Below, in pieces: positions 1 to 10,952 of a stretch of 64,000 nt of DNA. The stretch is from Aliarcobacter lanthieri (GTDB taxonomy: Bacteria > Campylobacterota > Campylobacteria > Campylobacterales > Arcobacteraceae). Numbering within the stretch: the stretch's first letter is position 1; every line of letters begins with the position of its first letter. The notes under the pieces are model-generated. The model was not told the origin of the DNA. It ran no database searches and saw only the letters and a list, made by a program, of their open reading frames with translations. Where the stretch lies: assembly GCF_013201625.1 (NCBI RefSeq), contig NZ_CP053839.1:2212458-2276457 (forward strand), in the 5' to 3' direction. The translations under genes were made by a program, and so were the position numbers.

Positions 1-554
1 TAGTAGATACAAAACTAGAATTTGCACGCCCTGCTCTAGATGAACTAAAAAATTTACAATCAAAATCTGGAACTTATTTTATAGTTGGAAATCATGAATA
101 TTTTCATGGAGTAAAACCTATAATTGATTATGTAAATTCTTTAGGTATTAAAACTTTAGAAAATGAAAATATTTATATTGGAGAAGAAGGTAAAGGATTT
201 TATTTAGCTGGAGTTTACGATAGATTTGGTTTTAAATATGAAGCATATATTCCTGATATCAATAAAGCTTTAGAAAATTGCGAAAATAGCCCAACTATTC
301 TTTTAGCACATCAACCAAAATATTTAAAAGATTTAGAAACTACTCAAAATATAGATCTAGTTCTTTGTGGGCATACTCACGGTGGGCAAATTTTTCCATT
401 TAATTTTCTAGTAAAACTTGAACAACCTTATGTAAAAGGTCTTCATCAACACAATGAATTTACACAAGTTTATGTAAACAAAGGAACTGGATTTTGGGGA
501 CCACCAATGCGACTTGGTGCTAGTAGTGAGATAACCATTTTAAAATTGTCATAA
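1..554 (+). CDS. Metallophosphoesterase, C-terminal part (gene starts before the window)
   Basis: An open frame enters from the left edge (codons begin at base 3) and stops with TAA at 552-554, giving the last 183 residues. It shows the calcineurin-like metallophosphoesterase motifs GNHE near its start, AHQP in the middle and GHTHGGQ towards the end, which supply metal-binding Asn and His residues. The order fits the YkuE-like membrane-associated phosphoesterase family. The N-terminal D-x-H block and any membrane segments lie outside the window. The substrate cannot be told. The next gene is convergent, with a hairpin between them. Confidence 0.85.
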   Translation, partial: VDTKLEFARPALDELKNLQSKSGTYFIVGNHEYFHGVKPIIDYVNSLGIKTLENENIYIGEEGKGFYLAGVYDRFGFKYEAYIPDINKALENCENSPTILLAHQPKYLKDLETTQNIDLVLCGHTHGGQIFPFNFLVKLEQPYVKGLHQHNEFTQVYVNKGTGFWGPPMRLGASSEITILKLS

Positions 555-556
555 AC

Positions 557-583
557 TAATATGAGATTTTAAATCTCATATTA
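557..583. terminator. Convergent hairpin between phosphoesterase and DUF4198 gene
   Basis: Two 13-base arms (557-569 and 571-583) are perfect complements around a single base, so the real loop must be formed by opening the inner A-T pairs. It sits between the ends of two convergent genes. There is no clean T-run, so termination strength is uncertain. Confidence 0.5.
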
Positions 584-588
584 TATAT

Positions 589-1481
589 CTATTCTTTTAC
601 ATTAAAAGTTAAACTTGCTCCATTAAAAAGATACTCTACTTTGCCAAACAAATCTTTTAAAACTCCATCTTTAGTTACAGTATCTTTATGGTTGCATGAA
701 ACTCTCCATTGTCCTGCACTTTGTACTCTAAACTGTGCTTTTCCATTTTCTATATATGACATCAAAGAAAAACCGTCATTTTGACCAAAAGAGTTACTAT
801 TAGCAGTTATAAAATCTATACTAGAAGCACTTATACTTAAAGGTTTTCCTTCAAATAAAACTTCAAATTCTACTAAATCACCAACTTTGATATTTGATAA
901 ATCTGTTTTTGGAATGATTTCAAGTCCTTTATTTGTTGCTTTTTGTTCTTCCCATTTATCAATAGTCAAATAAGATTTTGCAAAAGCTTCAAATTTAACA
1001 GACATTAAAACTTTTTTAATATCATCAATCTTATCTAGAGTTGTTAATTTTAATCTTGTATTACCTTTGATATCTATATATTGAGTATAAAAAGTAGCTT
1101 GTGATTTCGCTTCTATTTTATAAACACCTTTTTGACTATTTTCTTTTAATGCAATTTTTTGCAATCCCATATCTGCATTAAAAATATCAAAATTATTAGC
1201 TTTTTTATTTACTTCTTGATGTTCACTGCTTGGAATATCAAGATTTATAACTTCACCATTTGGTGAAGTTATTTTAAATTCTTCTACAATCACTTTACCA
1301 TTTGGAGAGTTTAAAATATCATCCATCGGCATTGAATGACCCAAGCCAAACCAACTATAATATGACCTGGTTTATGAGAAAATGATTCAAAAGAGTTTAC
1401 CCAGAAATTATGAGCATTTAGATTTACTAATCCTACAGATAATAATGTACTAATAAACACTAATTTTTTTAAATTTTTCAT
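589..1481 (-). pseudogene. DUF4198-type periplasmic protein, frameshifted
   Basis: The intact start is ATG at 1479-1481, with AAGGA just upstream. It begins MKNLKKLVFISTLL and has a hydrophobic signal peptide, then AHNFWVNSFESFSHKPGH, the usual opening of DUF4198 proteins. The frame breaks near 1352-1357: the first frame soon reaches a stop, while the expected continuation (GLGHSMPMDD, then about 240 more residues to the stop at 589) lies in another frame. One missing base, or two extra, would restore it. DUF4198 proteins are periplasmic and often sit beside TonB-dependent receptors for metals such as nickel. The receptor gene 18 bases upstream is broken too. A sequencing error in a homopolymer-rich genome is possible, but three lesions in two adjacent genes favour real decay. 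Confidence 0.75.
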
Positions 1482-1499
1482 TTTTTATCCTTTTTTATT

Positions 1500-3576
1500 T
1501 TAAAATTTATAAATTGCACCAATACCAAATCTTCTTGGTTCATTAAATCCAGCTACATAACCTTCATCTGTAATATTTGTTATATAACTATAAATATCCC
1601 AATCTTTTAATTTATAGCCAATTTTTGCATTAGATATTATTCCACCATCATCTTTTAGCATTTCATGTTTTACAGCATCATAATAATATGTTGTTCCTCT
1701 TGCACTTAAATCAACTCTTCCATAAAGTCCACTATCAGCTAAATAAGATATTCCTAGACTAGCAGTATAGTTTGGAGTATTTTCTACCTTTTCTCCATCA
1801 TATTTTCTAACTCCACCATCATAATCATCATATTTTGCTTGTACTAATCCAACTGCACCTGAAACACTCCAATTATCAGTTAAAAAATAAGTTCCATCAA
1901 TTTCTATACCTTGCGAGTGAGCTTTTTTAGCATTATCTGTTGCATAATTATTTGTAATAGGGTCAATTTTATAAATATGAATATCTTTTATATCCATTCT
2001 AAATATTGCAGTATTAATTGCAAAATTATCTCCTATATATTTTGCTCCAATTTCATAATTTATTGATTTTTGTGCTTCAAAAGTATTATCAGCATCTGAT
2101 GTAGAACTTGGGAAAAAGTTAAATCCACCTGGCATATAATTTTGATATTGAAGCATAAGTTGTAAGATTGTCATTGATTTTATATGAAAGTGCAGCTTTT
2201 GGTAAAAAACTATTCCAAGTTTTTTCATTGCTATAATTAAAATTAGGTAATTGATAATGTAATGTATTTGTAAAAGTTTGTCTTACATCTGCACTTATAT
2301 CTTTTTTTATTTTTTGATATCTTCCACCTAAAGTTAATTCAAAACTTTCTCCTAAAGGAATCATTGTTTGTCCAAAGATAGCATAAGTTTTACTATTTGT
2401 AAGGGAATCGCTATTAGAGTGATATATTCCTGGTACATAAGTTCCTGTTCCATCATTTAAATTATAAAATCTATCTTCACCATAAGGACCTTGGTCTCTT
2501 TCTTCTTTATCAAAATATAATCCAGTTACCCATTTTATATCTTGATTTTTACTTGAAAGCTTTAACTCTTGAGTCCAAGTATCTATGTCTGCATAGTTAT
2601 ATTGTCTTAATCCATCATCATTGTTATTGGCTTTATAATCTGTATCATAATCTCAAATAAAATTTGTTTTTTTATGAGTAGTTACTGATTCTAATTTTAT
2701 TTTTTCAAGTTCATAAGAAAGATTTAAAGCTTGTGATTTTACTTTGATTGTTTCATAAGTTGGAACATCAAAATTTACATTTTTCCCATCTTTTCTTTTT
2801 ATACTAGAAATATCAATATTTGGGTCTGTTATTGTTACAACATCCATAAAATACTTCTTTTTATAGTTATCTGTAACAGTCAATTTTGCTGAAAGTTCAT
2901 CTGTTGGTTTGTATAGTAAAAATCCACTAGTTTTTCTATCATTGTGTTTATTAGCATTTTTATCCATACCAGGATAGTTATTTTCTATCCAACCATCGCT
3001 ATGATCAAATGAACCATTTATCCCTGCAAATAGTTTATTATCAACTATAGCTCCACTTGTATTTAATTTTGTATTAAAAGTATTATCATTTCCATATTCT
3101 GCACCAAGAGTTCCACTCCACTCATTTTTAGGAGCTTTTGTAACTATATTTATAACAGCACCAATTGCATCTTTTCCATATAGTGTTCCTTGAGGTCCTC
3201 TTAAAACTTCAACTTGCTCAACATCTGCTAAACTTGGATTAAAATCAAATCTATCATAGTATGGCACACCATCTACATATACAACAACTGGATTATTATT
3301 ACTAAACCATGAGCTATTTAAACCTCTAAAATTAACATTGTCTCCATTTAGATTATTTACAATCATATTTGGAACTTCTTTTATAATATCATCTATTTTA
3401 TTGATTCCTTTTTGCTCAATATCTTCTTCAGATATTACAGAGATACTTTGAGGAATATCTTGAATATTCTCTTCCATTTTATTTGCACTAACAGTTATCT
3501 CATCTAATTTTGTAGTTTCATTTGCATATAACAGTGAACTTACAAATAGTGATGCAAGTATTAACTTTCTTTCCAT
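1500..3576 (-). pseudogene. TonB-dependent outer-membrane receptor, nonsense and frameshift
   Basis: ATG at 3574-3576 follows AAGGA and is a better start than the GTG five codons earlier. The product begins MERKLILASLFVSSLLYA (signal peptide), then a plug with TLDEITVSANK-like TonB region, VEVLRGPQGTLYGKDAIGAVINIVT, and a long beta-barrel ending in a terminal Phe (IGAIYKF). Two lesions break it: an in-frame TGA at 2653-2655 after the first 307 codons, and a frameshift near 2138-2143 between ASISK and YMPGGF. Both remaining pieces are clearly homologous to one receptor of about 690 residues. It forms a unit with the frameshifted DUF4198 gene and is divergent from an AraC regulator that probably controlled it. 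Ligand unknown; iron chelate or another metal is inferred from the family. Confidence 0.85.
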
Positions 3577-3611
3577 TTTTATTCCTTTCACTCGATTTTA
3601 AATAAGTTTGA

Positions 3612-3619
3612 ATTATAAT
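3612..3619. promoter_or_regulatory. Overlapping back-to-back -10 boxes for receptor and AraC gene
   Basis: Within the 95-bp gap between the receptor start (3576) and the AraC gene start (3672), ATTATAAT contains TATAAT on the plus strand (3614-3619) and TATAAT on the minus strand (3612-3617). Distances to both start codons are suitable. This suggests coupled divergent promoters that one regulator could control. Confidence 0.4.
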
Positions 3620-3671
3620 GATAAACACTATTTGTTTCAAGGAATAGTTTCTTATATAAGGATTAGTTTTT

Positions 3672-4637
3672 ATGGAAAAAGTGCTAAATAGATTTTCATT
3701 TGAAAATATGAATGAGTTTATATCTTCTTCATCATCTGAAAAAAACTTATTTTCATTGCCAAATAATTTAGGATATATGTTTTCAGAAAAAAATATTATC
3801 TCGGAAAATATCTATCTTTTTAAATCTATTTCTAAATTAAATAAAAAATATTCAATTGAAACCAATTCTAAATTTGATAGTTTATTTATAAATGTAATAT
3901 TGCAAGGAAGTATAAAATCTCAAAATAAAAATTCAAAAAAGATAGAAACTGTAAGAGTAAATAGTTCTTATATCAAATATGTAGATGAATGTAATGTAAT
4001 CTCAACTTTCAATGAAAACTCTTCTAAATCAATAGAAATAATGATAAAAAAAGATTTTCTTGAAAAGAACTTCTCTAAACTTCTTGAGATTCACTCAAAA
4101 GATTTTGCTTCACTTCCTAGTATAACTTTAAAAAATCAAACTTCAAAAAATATTCATCTTGCAAATGATTTGTATAATTCACCTTTTGAAGGTGAACTTC
4201 AAAATATATATTTGCAAAGTAAAGTTTTAGAGCTAATTTACAATGAATTTAGTGAAATGTTAAATAAAGAAGAAAATGAAAAATATAAAACAGTTAAATT
4301 AACTCAAGATGATATAGAAGCTCTACATAAGGTGCAAAATTTTATTTTATTAGAAAATGATTTCTCAGATTTGATGACATTTTCAAGAAAAGTGGCTTTA
4401 AATGAATTTAAACTGAAATATGGTTTTAAACAATTGTTTAACACTACAATAGGACAACTAATACTAGAACAAAAAATGACTTATGCAAAATATTTATTAG
4501 AAACTAGCGAATTTTCTATCTCTGAAATTTCTCATTTTGTTGGATACAAACACCAACAAAACTTTAGTTCTGCTTTTAGCCAATTCTTTGGTATCTTACC
4601 AAGAGATATTATGATAAAAAGAAGTTATTACTACTAA
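3672..4637 (+). CDS. AraC-family transcriptional regulator
   Basis: A 321-residue protein. The N-terminal two thirds is a poorly conserved sensor region; the C-terminal ~100 residues carry the two helix-turn-helix units of AraC/PchR proteins, seen in FSRKVALNEFKLKYGFKQLF and ISEISHFVGYKHQQNFSSAF followed by FFGILPRDIM. PchR-type regulators bind ferric siderophores or related ligands and activate adjacent TonB-receptor genes. It is divergent from the broken receptor gene, which it probably controlled, and resembles the second AraC protein at 48302-49246. Its last four bases overlap the end of the convergent SCO1-like gene. Confidence 0.9.
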   Translation: MEKVLNRFSFENMNEFISSSSSEKNLFSLPNNLGYMFSEKNIISENIYLFKSISKLNKKYSIETNSKFDSLFINVILQGSIKSQNKNSKKIETVRVNSSYIKYVDECNVISTFNENSSKSIEIMIKKDFLEKNFSKLLEIHSKDFASLPSITLKNQTSKNIHLANDLYNSPFEGELQNIYLQSKVLELIYNEFSEMLNKEENEKYKTVKLTQDDIEALHKVQNFILLENDFSDLMTFSRKVALNEFKLKYGFKQLFNTTIGQLILEQKMTYAKYLLETSEFSISEISHFVGYKHQQNFSSAFSQFFGILPRDIMIKRSYYY

Positions 4638-5203
4638 AGTAATGTTTGTAAGATATCTTTTATTTTTTCAGGATTTGAAAAATGATCAATTTTTGTTATA
4701 AATTTACCACTTTGATCAAATATATAAATATATGAAGTATGAGCAACAGAATAGTCCATAGCAGAATTTTTTAAATTAACTATTTCATAGTGTGAACCAT
4801 ATCTTTTAACAATATCATCAAGGTTTTCTTTTGTTGAAGTTGCACCAATAAAATTTTTATTAAAATATTTTGCATATTCTTTTAAGTGAAGAAGAGTATC
4901 TCTTTGTGGGTCAACACTCACAAATATACCTACAAAATTATCTATTTTAGAATTGTCAAAACTATTTAATGCTTGAGATAAAGAACTTAAAGATGTAGGG
5001 CAAACATCAGGACAAAAAGTATATCCAAAATATAAAGCTATAACTTTACCTTTAAAATCATCTTTTGTTATTTCTCCATCAGCTGTATCTAAAACAAAAC
5101 TATAGTTTTTTTCATTTTTTAAATCATCTATTAAAGGCTCTAAGAAAAATATGATAGCTATTGAAATTACAAGAACCATCGGTATAGCAATAATATTTCT
5201 CAT
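4634..5203 (-). CDS. SCO1/SenC-family copper chaperone / thiol-disulfide protein
   Basis: A 189-residue protein with one N-terminal membrane anchor (about residues 4-22) and a thioredoxin-like periplasmic domain. The SCO copper site is visible: the Cys pair in FCPDVCP (C-x3-C) and the distal His in VAHTSYIY. SCO proteins deliver copper to the CuA centre of cytochrome oxidase or reduce its cysteines. It is the last gene of a three-gene minus-strand unit (PCuAC, small membrane protein, SCO) with a gap of 2 bp to its neighbour, which supports a role in copper delivery to a respiratory oxidase outside the window. Confidence 0.9.
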   Translation of the reverse strand: MRNIIAIPMVLVISIAIIFFLEPLIDDLKNEKNYSFVLDTADGEITKDDFKGKVIALYFGYTFCPDVCPTSLSSLSQALNSFDNSKIDNFVGIFVSVDPQRDTLLHLKEYAKYFNKNFIGATSTKENLDDIVKRYGSHYEIVNLKNSAMDYSVAHTSYIYIFDQSGKFITKIDHFSNPEKIKDILQTLL

Positions 5204-5205
5204 AT

Positions 5206-5694
5206 TTATATTTCCGTTTCAAAGAAAAATCTTGCACCAATAGTTTCTGTGCTTTTCTCTACTTTTATATCAGCATTCCATTTCATCGTTTCAACTGTAC
5301 AACTAGGAAGAGTTCCTGTTGCTTCATAGTTACCATTACCTAAATTTTTAATATCTAAATAAAATTCTCCCATAAACATAGTTGTTGAGTATATATTTAA
5401 ACTTAGATTTTCTAAATCACTTCTATTGCTTTTTATTGAAAATTTTAAAGGCTTCATCAAAGGAAAATCTTTAGGCTCAATACTTAAAATAAACTCTGTA
5501 CCATCTTGTATTACAATTTTACAAGACTCTTTTCTTAAATCACAAATTTCGTCTTGTACAATATATTTTACCTCTCCTTTTAAAGATTGATAAAATGCAT
5601 TAAAATCTATTGAGAAATAGCCAATAACAATAAATGAAATAGCCAATAAATATAATATTGTACTTTTTATATGACTATTTTCCTTTTTATTCAT
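5206..5694 (-). CDS. Small single-pass membrane protein of the copper-delivery operon
   Basis: A 162-residue protein with an N-terminal membrane helix (about residues 11-30) and a periplasmic beta-rich domain. Three Cys residues occur (two in EICDLRKESCK, one in PSCTVETMKW) and Met residues in TTMFMGEF. The overall pattern, a short anchored domain with conserved Met and Trp near the end, recalls FixH/YtkA-like proteins associated with oxidase copper loading, but I do not recognise it firmly. It lies between the PCuAC and SCO genes, 17 bp after the first and 2 bp before the second, so a role in copper handling is inferred from position. Confidence 0.6.
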   Translation of the reverse strand: MNKKENSHIKSTILYLLAISFIVIGYFSIDFNAFYQSLKGEVKYIVQDEICDLRKESCKIVIQDGTEFILSIEPKDFPLMKPLKFSIKSNRSDLENLSLNIYSTTMFMGEFYLDIKNLGNGNYEATGTLPSCTVETMKWNADIKVEKSTETIGARFFFETEI

Positions 5695-5711
5695 TTTAAC
5701 TCTTTTAATTT

Positions 5712-6158
5712 TTAGTGATGATTATGATGAGATTTCATACCATTCATTACATTTTTAACTTCAACTTGTATATTTTGTTTTTCACCATTTGAAAATTCCA
5801 AAGTCAAATCTACTTTTTCACCCTCTTGCAAAGATTTATTCAAGTCTATAAACATAATATGAAAACCTGATGGTTTTAAAACAGTATTACTATGTGCAAG
5901 AATATCTATTTTTTCAACTTCATACATTGTCATAACACCATCTTTCATATTGTGAGTATGCAATTCTACAAATTTGGCAACATTTGAACTAGCTTTTACT
6001 AAAGATACATCTTTTTCTGTTTTATTTTCAAAAGTCATAAAAGCTGCTGTATTTTTCATATTTGGTGAAGTTGCTCTTATATAAGGTTCTTTTACATCAA
6101 TAACTGAAGCACTTATAAACATAGTCCCAAGAGAAAGTAAAAATATAATTTTTTTCAT
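5712..6158 (-). CDS. Periplasmic copper chaperone PCuAC
   Basis: A 148-residue secreted protein with a signal peptide (MKKIIFLLSLGTMFISAS). It carries the PCuAC Cu(I) site: Met in SPNMKNTAAFM, His in VELHTHNMKDGVMTM, and the later GFHIMF (H-x-M), plus a His-rich tail HHNHH likely to bind additional copper. PCuAC passes copper to the CuA site of cytochrome oxidase, often working with SCO, whose gene is two positions downstream. It is the first gene of this unit; a 66-bp gap separates it from the hemerythrin gene upstream. Confidence 0.92.
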   Translation of the reverse strand: MKKIIFLLSLGTMFISASVIDVKEPYIRATSPNMKNTAAFMTFENKTEKDVSLVKASSNVAKFVELHTHNMKDGVMTMYEVEKIDILAHSNTVLKPSGFHIMFIDLNKSLQEGEKVDLTLEFSNGEKQNIQVEVKNVMNGMKSHHNHH

Positions 6159-6224
6159 AAAACACCCTTTTTTATTAAAATAATACTCAAAGAGTGTTAA
6201 TTTAGTATTAATTTTACTAAAAAT

Positions 6225-6665
6225 TTACATCATAGCACAAGGACTCATACCAGTTTTGAAAAATCTCGCTGTTACAGTATCCATAGACTGAATATGATTT
6301 ATCAACCAATTTATAACATCAAATTCTATATAGTTTTTTAATTCTTCTATATTTTTACTATGCTCAAAACTATCCCAAATGGCTCTTATTTCAGCTAAGT
6401 TATTATCATGTTCACCTTTATGAAAAGGATATGCAAAAAAACCTTTTTTCTGCATCTCTTCTTCTTCAGTTGCAAAGTGATTAACAGTATGATTTACCCA
6501 CTCTTTATATTTTAATTTTAATATCTCAAAGTTTTTATCTGAAGAATCATTTTCAAATTCTTCAATCTTTGCAAAAAGCTCATTCAACAAATCTACATCT
6601 TCAAAATGTGTTTCATTCATAAAATCCATATCAACTAATGGTAAATTATCTTTATTTAATAACAT
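6225..6665 (-). CDS. Bacteriohemerythrin
   Basis: A 146-residue all-helical protein with the hemerythrin diiron ligands: His in MNETHFEDVDLL, HTVNHFATEEEEM (H...H...E), FHKGEHD, and a final His-x4-Asp in NHIQSMDTV. No signal peptide, so cytoplasmic. Bacteriohemerythrins bind O2 reversibly, either storing oxygen or protecting Fe-S enzymes, which suits a microaerophile. The gene is single and followed by the PCuAC unit after 66 bp. Confidence 0.92.
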   Translation of the reverse strand: MLLNKDNLPLVDMDFMNETHFEDVDLLNELFAKIEEFENDSSDKNFEILKLKYKEWVNHTVNHFATEEEEMQKKGFFAYPFHKGEHDNNLAEIRAIWDSFEHSKNIEELKNYIEFDVINWLINHIQSMDTVTARFFKTGMSPCAMM

Positions 6666-6734
6666 TTGTATCTCCCATTTTTTTAAGAGATTTTATTTTA
6701 TTTTTTTATAAATTGAATTGATTAGAATCAACTA

Positions 6735-8996
6735 TTATAAATCTATATCTCTAGCCTTTACGCTATCTTTACCTTCAAAAACTTTACTATCTGCATCTTT
6801 TACTACAAGGTTTGCTATTTCATCAGTAATTTTCGCAATATCATTTGTTTGTGAAGCAACATTTGCATTCTCTTGTGTTTGTTTATCCAAATTATTTACA
6901 ACATCATTTATCTGTTCTATTCCTAAAAGTTGCTCTTTTGAAGAATTCTGAATATCTCCAATTAAATTCATAGTTTGATGTACATTTTCATTCAATTCTT
7001 TATAACCATCAATCATTGTTGTAGCTATATTTTTACCTTCATTGGCTTTTGATGTTGCTTTTTCAACTAACTCTTTAATCTCTTTTGCTGCTTCTGCACT
7101 TCTTGCTGCTAGATTTCTTACTTCTTGTGCTACAACTGCAAATCCTTTTCCTGCTTCTCCTGCTGTTGCTGCTTCTACTGCTGCATTTAAGCTTAGGATA
7201 TTTGTTTGGAATGCTATATTATCTATAACTCCTATTGCTTCATTAATATTTAATACCTGAGCATTTATCTCTTCCATAGCACGTGTTGTCTGATTTGCTA
7301 GTTCTTCACCTTCTTGTACAGATTTGGTAACATTATTTGATAACATCGTCATCTTTGTAATATTTTCTGAAGTATTTCTAACTGTTGATGTAATCTCTTC
7401 TATTGCAGCTGCTGTTTCTTCTAAACTAGCTGCTGCTAAGTTTGAAGAACTATTTAATTTATTTACATTTTTCAATAAGATATTTGAGCTTTTTTCTAAA
7501 GTTAATCCATTTGTTTTATTTCTTACTAACATTCTAGTAATTGACTCTCCCAACTCATTTACACCAGTTGCCAATCTTAATAAATGCTCTTTTACATCTT
7601 TAGTAGGAACTTTTTTCAAGTAATTATAGTGTGTATATTGCTCTAATACCACAAGAACATCTTCAATATTCTCTTCCAAATTTTTTGCCATATTATTTAA
7701 AACATTTTTTAACTGAACTAATGCTGGATTTGATACTTCAATATTTACTCTTTGACATAAATCTCCATCTTCAAATTCACTTAAAACAGTTATTGTTTCT
7801 TGTATTAATCTTCTATCTTCCTCAATACCTATTCTTGTTTTTTCAATATTCTGATTTAATATTTTTGCCATTCTTCCAAATTCATCATTTGTATTTACAT
7901 TTACAAAGTTAACATCCTCTTTTTCTCTATTTAAATAAGCAAAAAATTCATCTAAATCTTTATTTATAGCTAATAATGGTTCATTTACAGTTTTTTTGAT
8001 AATTAGATAACTAATCCCTAATAAAATAATTAAAAGAAGAATTCCACCAAATATAGAGTACGTTCTTAATGTATCATTTAGTTCTAATAACTCATCAAAA
8101 CTTGCACTTGTAACAATAACCATATTCCAATCTTCAAAAGTTGTAAAAGCTGATAATTTTCTAAGTTCTACACCATTTTGCATAAAGTTATAGATTTCTG
8201 TTCCTTGTTTTTGTTTAATCATATTTTTTAAAACATTTTTTGTATTATTATCTAATTCACTGATTTTTTTATTTTTTAATGTAGGATGTAAAATTAAACT
8301 TTCTTCTTTTGAATCTATTACAAAGAGATATCCATGTTCTCCAAATTTTATTCTTTCTAATTTACTCTCCAAAATATTATAAAGCTTATCAAAATTATAT
8401 GCCACAAATAAGATACCTATTACTTCTTTATTTTCAATAATAGGCTCATAAACAGTCATATAGTTTTTACCAAATAATTTTGCTATTCCAATATATTTCT
8501 CTTTATTTATGATTTTTTCAAAAGCTGGACTATCTTTTGTTAAAAAAGTTCCTATAGCTCGTGAACCATCTAATTTCTGTAAAGATGTAGCAACTCTATA
8601 AAAATCATCATTTTGTTTTACAAATACCGTTGCAACAGCTCCAGTTGTTTTTGTAAACTCATCAATCAAGCTATTATTATTGTTTAAAATTAAACCATTT
8701 GATTTTAATATTGGAGTTTGAACACCATTAATTTCAATTTTGTTACTATTGTCAATTTCTATGTTATTAAAATTACTTTTAAATACATTTGAGACAATAA
8801 GTGCTGAATCTTTTATTGAATCATTTAAAACTTCAAATGTAGCTTTTATATCAACAGCTCTATCTTGAAAGTTTGACTTAACATCTAAAGTTATAAAGTT
8901 TTTTACTATTGCATTTATAGCAAAAACTGCTACTATTAATATAATAGTAACAGCCAAAGTTTGGAAAAAAGAAACTTTCTTTATTACAGAATTCAT
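6735..8996 (-). CDS. Methyl-accepting chemotaxis protein with Cache sensor
   Basis: A 753-residue chemoreceptor. Residues about 10-30 form the first membrane helix; about 35-310 a periplasmic Cache-type ligand domain (it contains [14 protein letters not shown] and the [19 protein letters not shown] strand typical of the Cache_3/Cache_2 fusion); about 313-333 the second helix; then HAMP and a long signalling coiled coil. The hairpin tip is clear: [20 protein letters not shown] followed by [15 protein letters not shown]. There is no CheR-binding pentapeptide at the C-terminus. Ligand unknown. It stands alone, with a TATAAT in the 66-bp upstream gap, after cysA. Confidence 0.95.
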   Translation of the reverse strand: MNSVIKKVSFFQTLAVTIILIVAVFAINAIVKNFITLDVKSNFQDRAVDIKATFEVLNDSIKDSALIVSNVFKSNFNNIEIDNSNKIEINGVQTPILKSNGLILNNNNSLIDEFTKTTGAVATVFVKQNDDFYRVATSLQKLDGSRAIGTFLTKDSPAFEKIINKEKYIGIAKLFGKNYMTVYEPIIENKEVIGILFVAYNFDKLYNILESKLERIKFGEHGYLFVIDSKEESLILHPTLKNKKISELDNNTKNVLKNMIKQKQGTEIYNFMQNGVELRKLSAFTTFEDWNMVIVTSASFDELLELNDTLRTYSIFGGILLLIILLGISYLIIKKTVNEPLLAINKDLDEFFAYLNREKEDVNFVNVNTNDEFGRMAKILNQNIEKTRIGIEEDRRLIQETITVLSEFEDGDLCQRVNIEVSNPALVQLKNVLNNMAKNLEENIEDVLVVLEQYTHYNYLKKVPTKDVKEHLLRLATGVNELGESITRMLVRNKTNGLTLEKSSNILLKNVNKLNSSSNLAAASLEETAAAIEEITSTVRNTSENITKMTMLSNNVTKSVQEGEELANQTTRAMEEINAQVLNINEAIGVIDNIAFQTNILSLNAAVEAATAGEAGKGFAVVAQEVRNLAARSAEAAKEIKELVEKATSKANEGKNIATTMIDGYKELNENVHQTMNLIGDIQNSSKEQLLGIEQINDVVNNLDKQTQENANVASQTNDIAKITDEIANLVVKDADSKVFEGKDSVKARDIDL

Positions 8997-9062
8997 TTAT
9001 GATAACCCCTAAAGTAAATTTAAAAAATCTGATGATTATAATAAATTAAACTTATATCCTTT

Positions 9063-10088
9063 TTAAATCCCAGCTCCATCTTCAAAACTTCTCATATTTC
9101 TAGCACGAATACCTACAATATCATCTTTTTTTAGTTTCTTATCATTAAAATCGTAATGTGCCATTTCAACTAAAATTGTTCTTTTTTCATCTTTTATATC
9201 AGCTAACTCCACTTTTACAAAAGACCCTGCTAATTGTATATATTTTATTTTTGCTTTTTTGATTAAGTCATTATCATCTTTTGAAACTATTTCAAGTTCA
9301 TGAGGACGAATTAAAAATGTACCTTCACTTCCATCATCTTTTCTTTCATGGAATAGATTTACATTTCCTAAAAAGTTTATTACAAACTCATTTTTAGGAT
9401 TATGGAAAACCTCTTCAGGAGTACCAATTTGTTCAATTCTACCTTTATTTATAACAACTATTCTATTTGCAACTTCTAAAGCCTCTTCTTGATCATGAGT
9501 TACTAAAACAGTTGTAATTCCAAGTTCTTCTTGAAGTTCTTTTAACCATCTTCTTAAATCTGACCTAACTTTTGCATCCAAAGCTCCAAAAGGTTCATCT
9601 AAAAGTAACACTTTTGGCTCAACAGCTAAAGCTCTTGCTAACGCAACTCTTTGTCTCTGGCCTCCTGAAAGTTGCCAAGGAAATCTTGAAGCAAAACCAT
9701 CAAGTTGAATAAGTTTCAAAAGCTTTGTAACTTTTTCTTTTATATCTTTATTTGAAAGTCTCTCTTTTTTAGGTTTTACTCTAAGCCCAAAAGCTATATT
9801 TTCAAAAACTGTCATATGACGAAAAAGTGCATAATGTTGAAATACAAACCCTATATCTCTTTGTCCAATATCTTTTTTTGAAACATCAATATTATTAAAA
9901 AGAATCTCTCCTTTATCACTATTTTCAACTGTTTCAAGTCCAGCAATCATTCTTAAAAGAGTTGTTTTACCACTTCCTGAAGGACCTAAAAGAGCAAGTA
10001 ATTCACCCTCAACTATCTCCAGATTTATATTATTTAAGGCAACAAAATCACCAAAATATTTTGTTAAATTTTTTACTTCTATTTTCAT
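9063..10088 (-). CDS. cysA: Sulfate/thiosulfate ABC transporter ATPase CysA
   Basis: A 341-residue ATPase with Walker [10 protein letters not shown] (about residue 36), Q-loop FQHYALF, signature [15 protein letters not shown], Walker [12 protein letters not shown] and switch VTHDQEEA, followed by a C-terminal TOBE-like regulatory region. It energises the CysT-CysW sulfate channel at the inner membrane. The gene follows cysW by 3 bp and ends the cysTWA unit. Its matching binding-protein gene (sbp) lies 10 kb away in another operon with the same promoter type. Odd: the protein ends DGAGI, the same five residues as CysE in this window and close to the GGLGI of the Rrf2 regulator. Such Gly-x-Gly-Ile tails are known to dock into CysK. 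Confidence 0.95.
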   Translation of the reverse strand: MKIEVKNLTKYFGDFVALNNINLEIVEGELLALLGPSGSGKTTLLRMIAGLETVENSDKGEILFNNIDVSKKDIGQRDIGFVFQHYALFRHMTVFENIAFGLRVKPKKERLSNKDIKEKVTKLLKLIQLDGFASRFPWQLSGGQRQRVALARALAVEPKVLLLDEPFGALDAKVRSDLRRWLKELQEELGITTVLVTHDQEEALEVANRIVVINKGRIEQIGTPEEVFHNPKNEFVINFLGNVNLFHERKDDGSEGTFLIRPHELEIVSKDDNDLIKKAKIKYIQLAGSFVKVELADIKDEKRTILVEMAHYDFNDKKLKKDDIVGIRARNMRSFEDGAGI

Positions 10089-10091
10089 TTT

Positions 10092-10952
10092 CTACTCTTC
10101 ATTATCTAATTTTTTAATTTTTCTTTGAACTTTCCACTCTAAAAGATATTTTAGAACTAAAGTAAAAAGTGCTAAAATTGCCAAAAGTGTTGAAACAGCA
10201 AAAGCTGCAACAAAGTTATATTCGTTATATAAAATTTCAACTTGTAATGGCATAGTATTTGTAACTCCTTGAATATGTCCAGATACAACAGAAACTGCTC
10301 CAAATTCACCCATTGCTCTTGCATTACATAAAATTACTCCATAAAGTAATCCCCACTTTATATTTGGTAAAGTAACTTTCCAAAATGTTTGGAATCCACT
10401 AGCACCTAAAAGTAATGCGGCTTGTTCTTCATCATTACCCATCTCTTGCATTAAAGGTATTAACTCTCTTGCAACAAATGGAAAAGTTACAAATATTGTT
10501 GCTAATACAATTCCAGGAACTGCAAAAATAATCTGTACATCATTTGCTATTAACCAAGAACCAAACCATCCTTGAGCTCCAAAAAGTAAAATATATACAA
10601 ATCCCGAAATTACAGGACTTACTGCAAATGGTAAGTCAATTAAAGTTATTAAAAAACTTTTACCAAAAAATGAGTATTTTGCTATTGCCCATGAAGCACA
10701 AACACCAAAAACTAAATTTAATGGAACTGCAATAGCTGCAGTTATAAATGTAAGTTTTATAGCACTTAATACATATTGATCTTCAAAGCTTAAAAAATAA
10801 GCTTCAACTCCTTTTCTAAAAGCTTCTGCAAAGATTGTAATCAAAGGAACAACAAGCATTATCATTAAAAAAGCAAGTGCAGTAAATATCAGAAGATATT
10901 TTACTAATCTTGATTCATTTTGTGAACTTTTTGTATTACTTATAGTTTTCAT
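10092..10952 (-). CDS. cysW: Sulfate ABC transporter permease CysW
   Basis: The start is placed at ATG 10950-10952 because GGAGG lies five bases upstream and because ATGA then overlaps the cysT stop codon by four bases, a sign of translational coupling. The 286-residue product has six membrane helices and the inner-membrane-component signature in [27 protein letters not shown], which contacts CysA, and [16 protein letters not shown] typical of CysW. Together with CysT it forms the sulfate/thiosulfate channel. Confidence 0.95.
   Translation of the reverse strand: MKTISNTKSSQNESRLVKYLLIFTALAFLMIMLVVPLITIFAEAFRKGVEAYFLSFEDQYVLSAIKLTFITAAIAVPLNLVFGVCASWAIAKYSFFGKSFLITLIDLPFAVSPVISGFVYILLFGAQGWFGSWLIANDVQIIFAVPGIVLATIFVTFPFVARELIPLMQEMGNDEEQAALLLGASGFQTFWKVTLPNIKWGLLYGVILCNARAMGEFGAVSVVSGHIQGVTNTMPLQVEILYNEYNFVAAFAVSTLLAILALFTLVLKYLLEWKVQRKIKKLDNEE

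Noticed and set aside
2653..2655. The in-frame TGA in the TonB receptor as a selenocysteine codon, since YedE/YedF genes are present
   Set aside because: TonB receptors are not known selenoproteins, no suitable hairpin follows, and the same gene has a frameshift further on.
7042..7912. Long plus-strand open frames opposite the chemoreceptor gene
   Set aside because: They mirror the codon bias of the minus-strand gene, have no ribosome sites and match no family.
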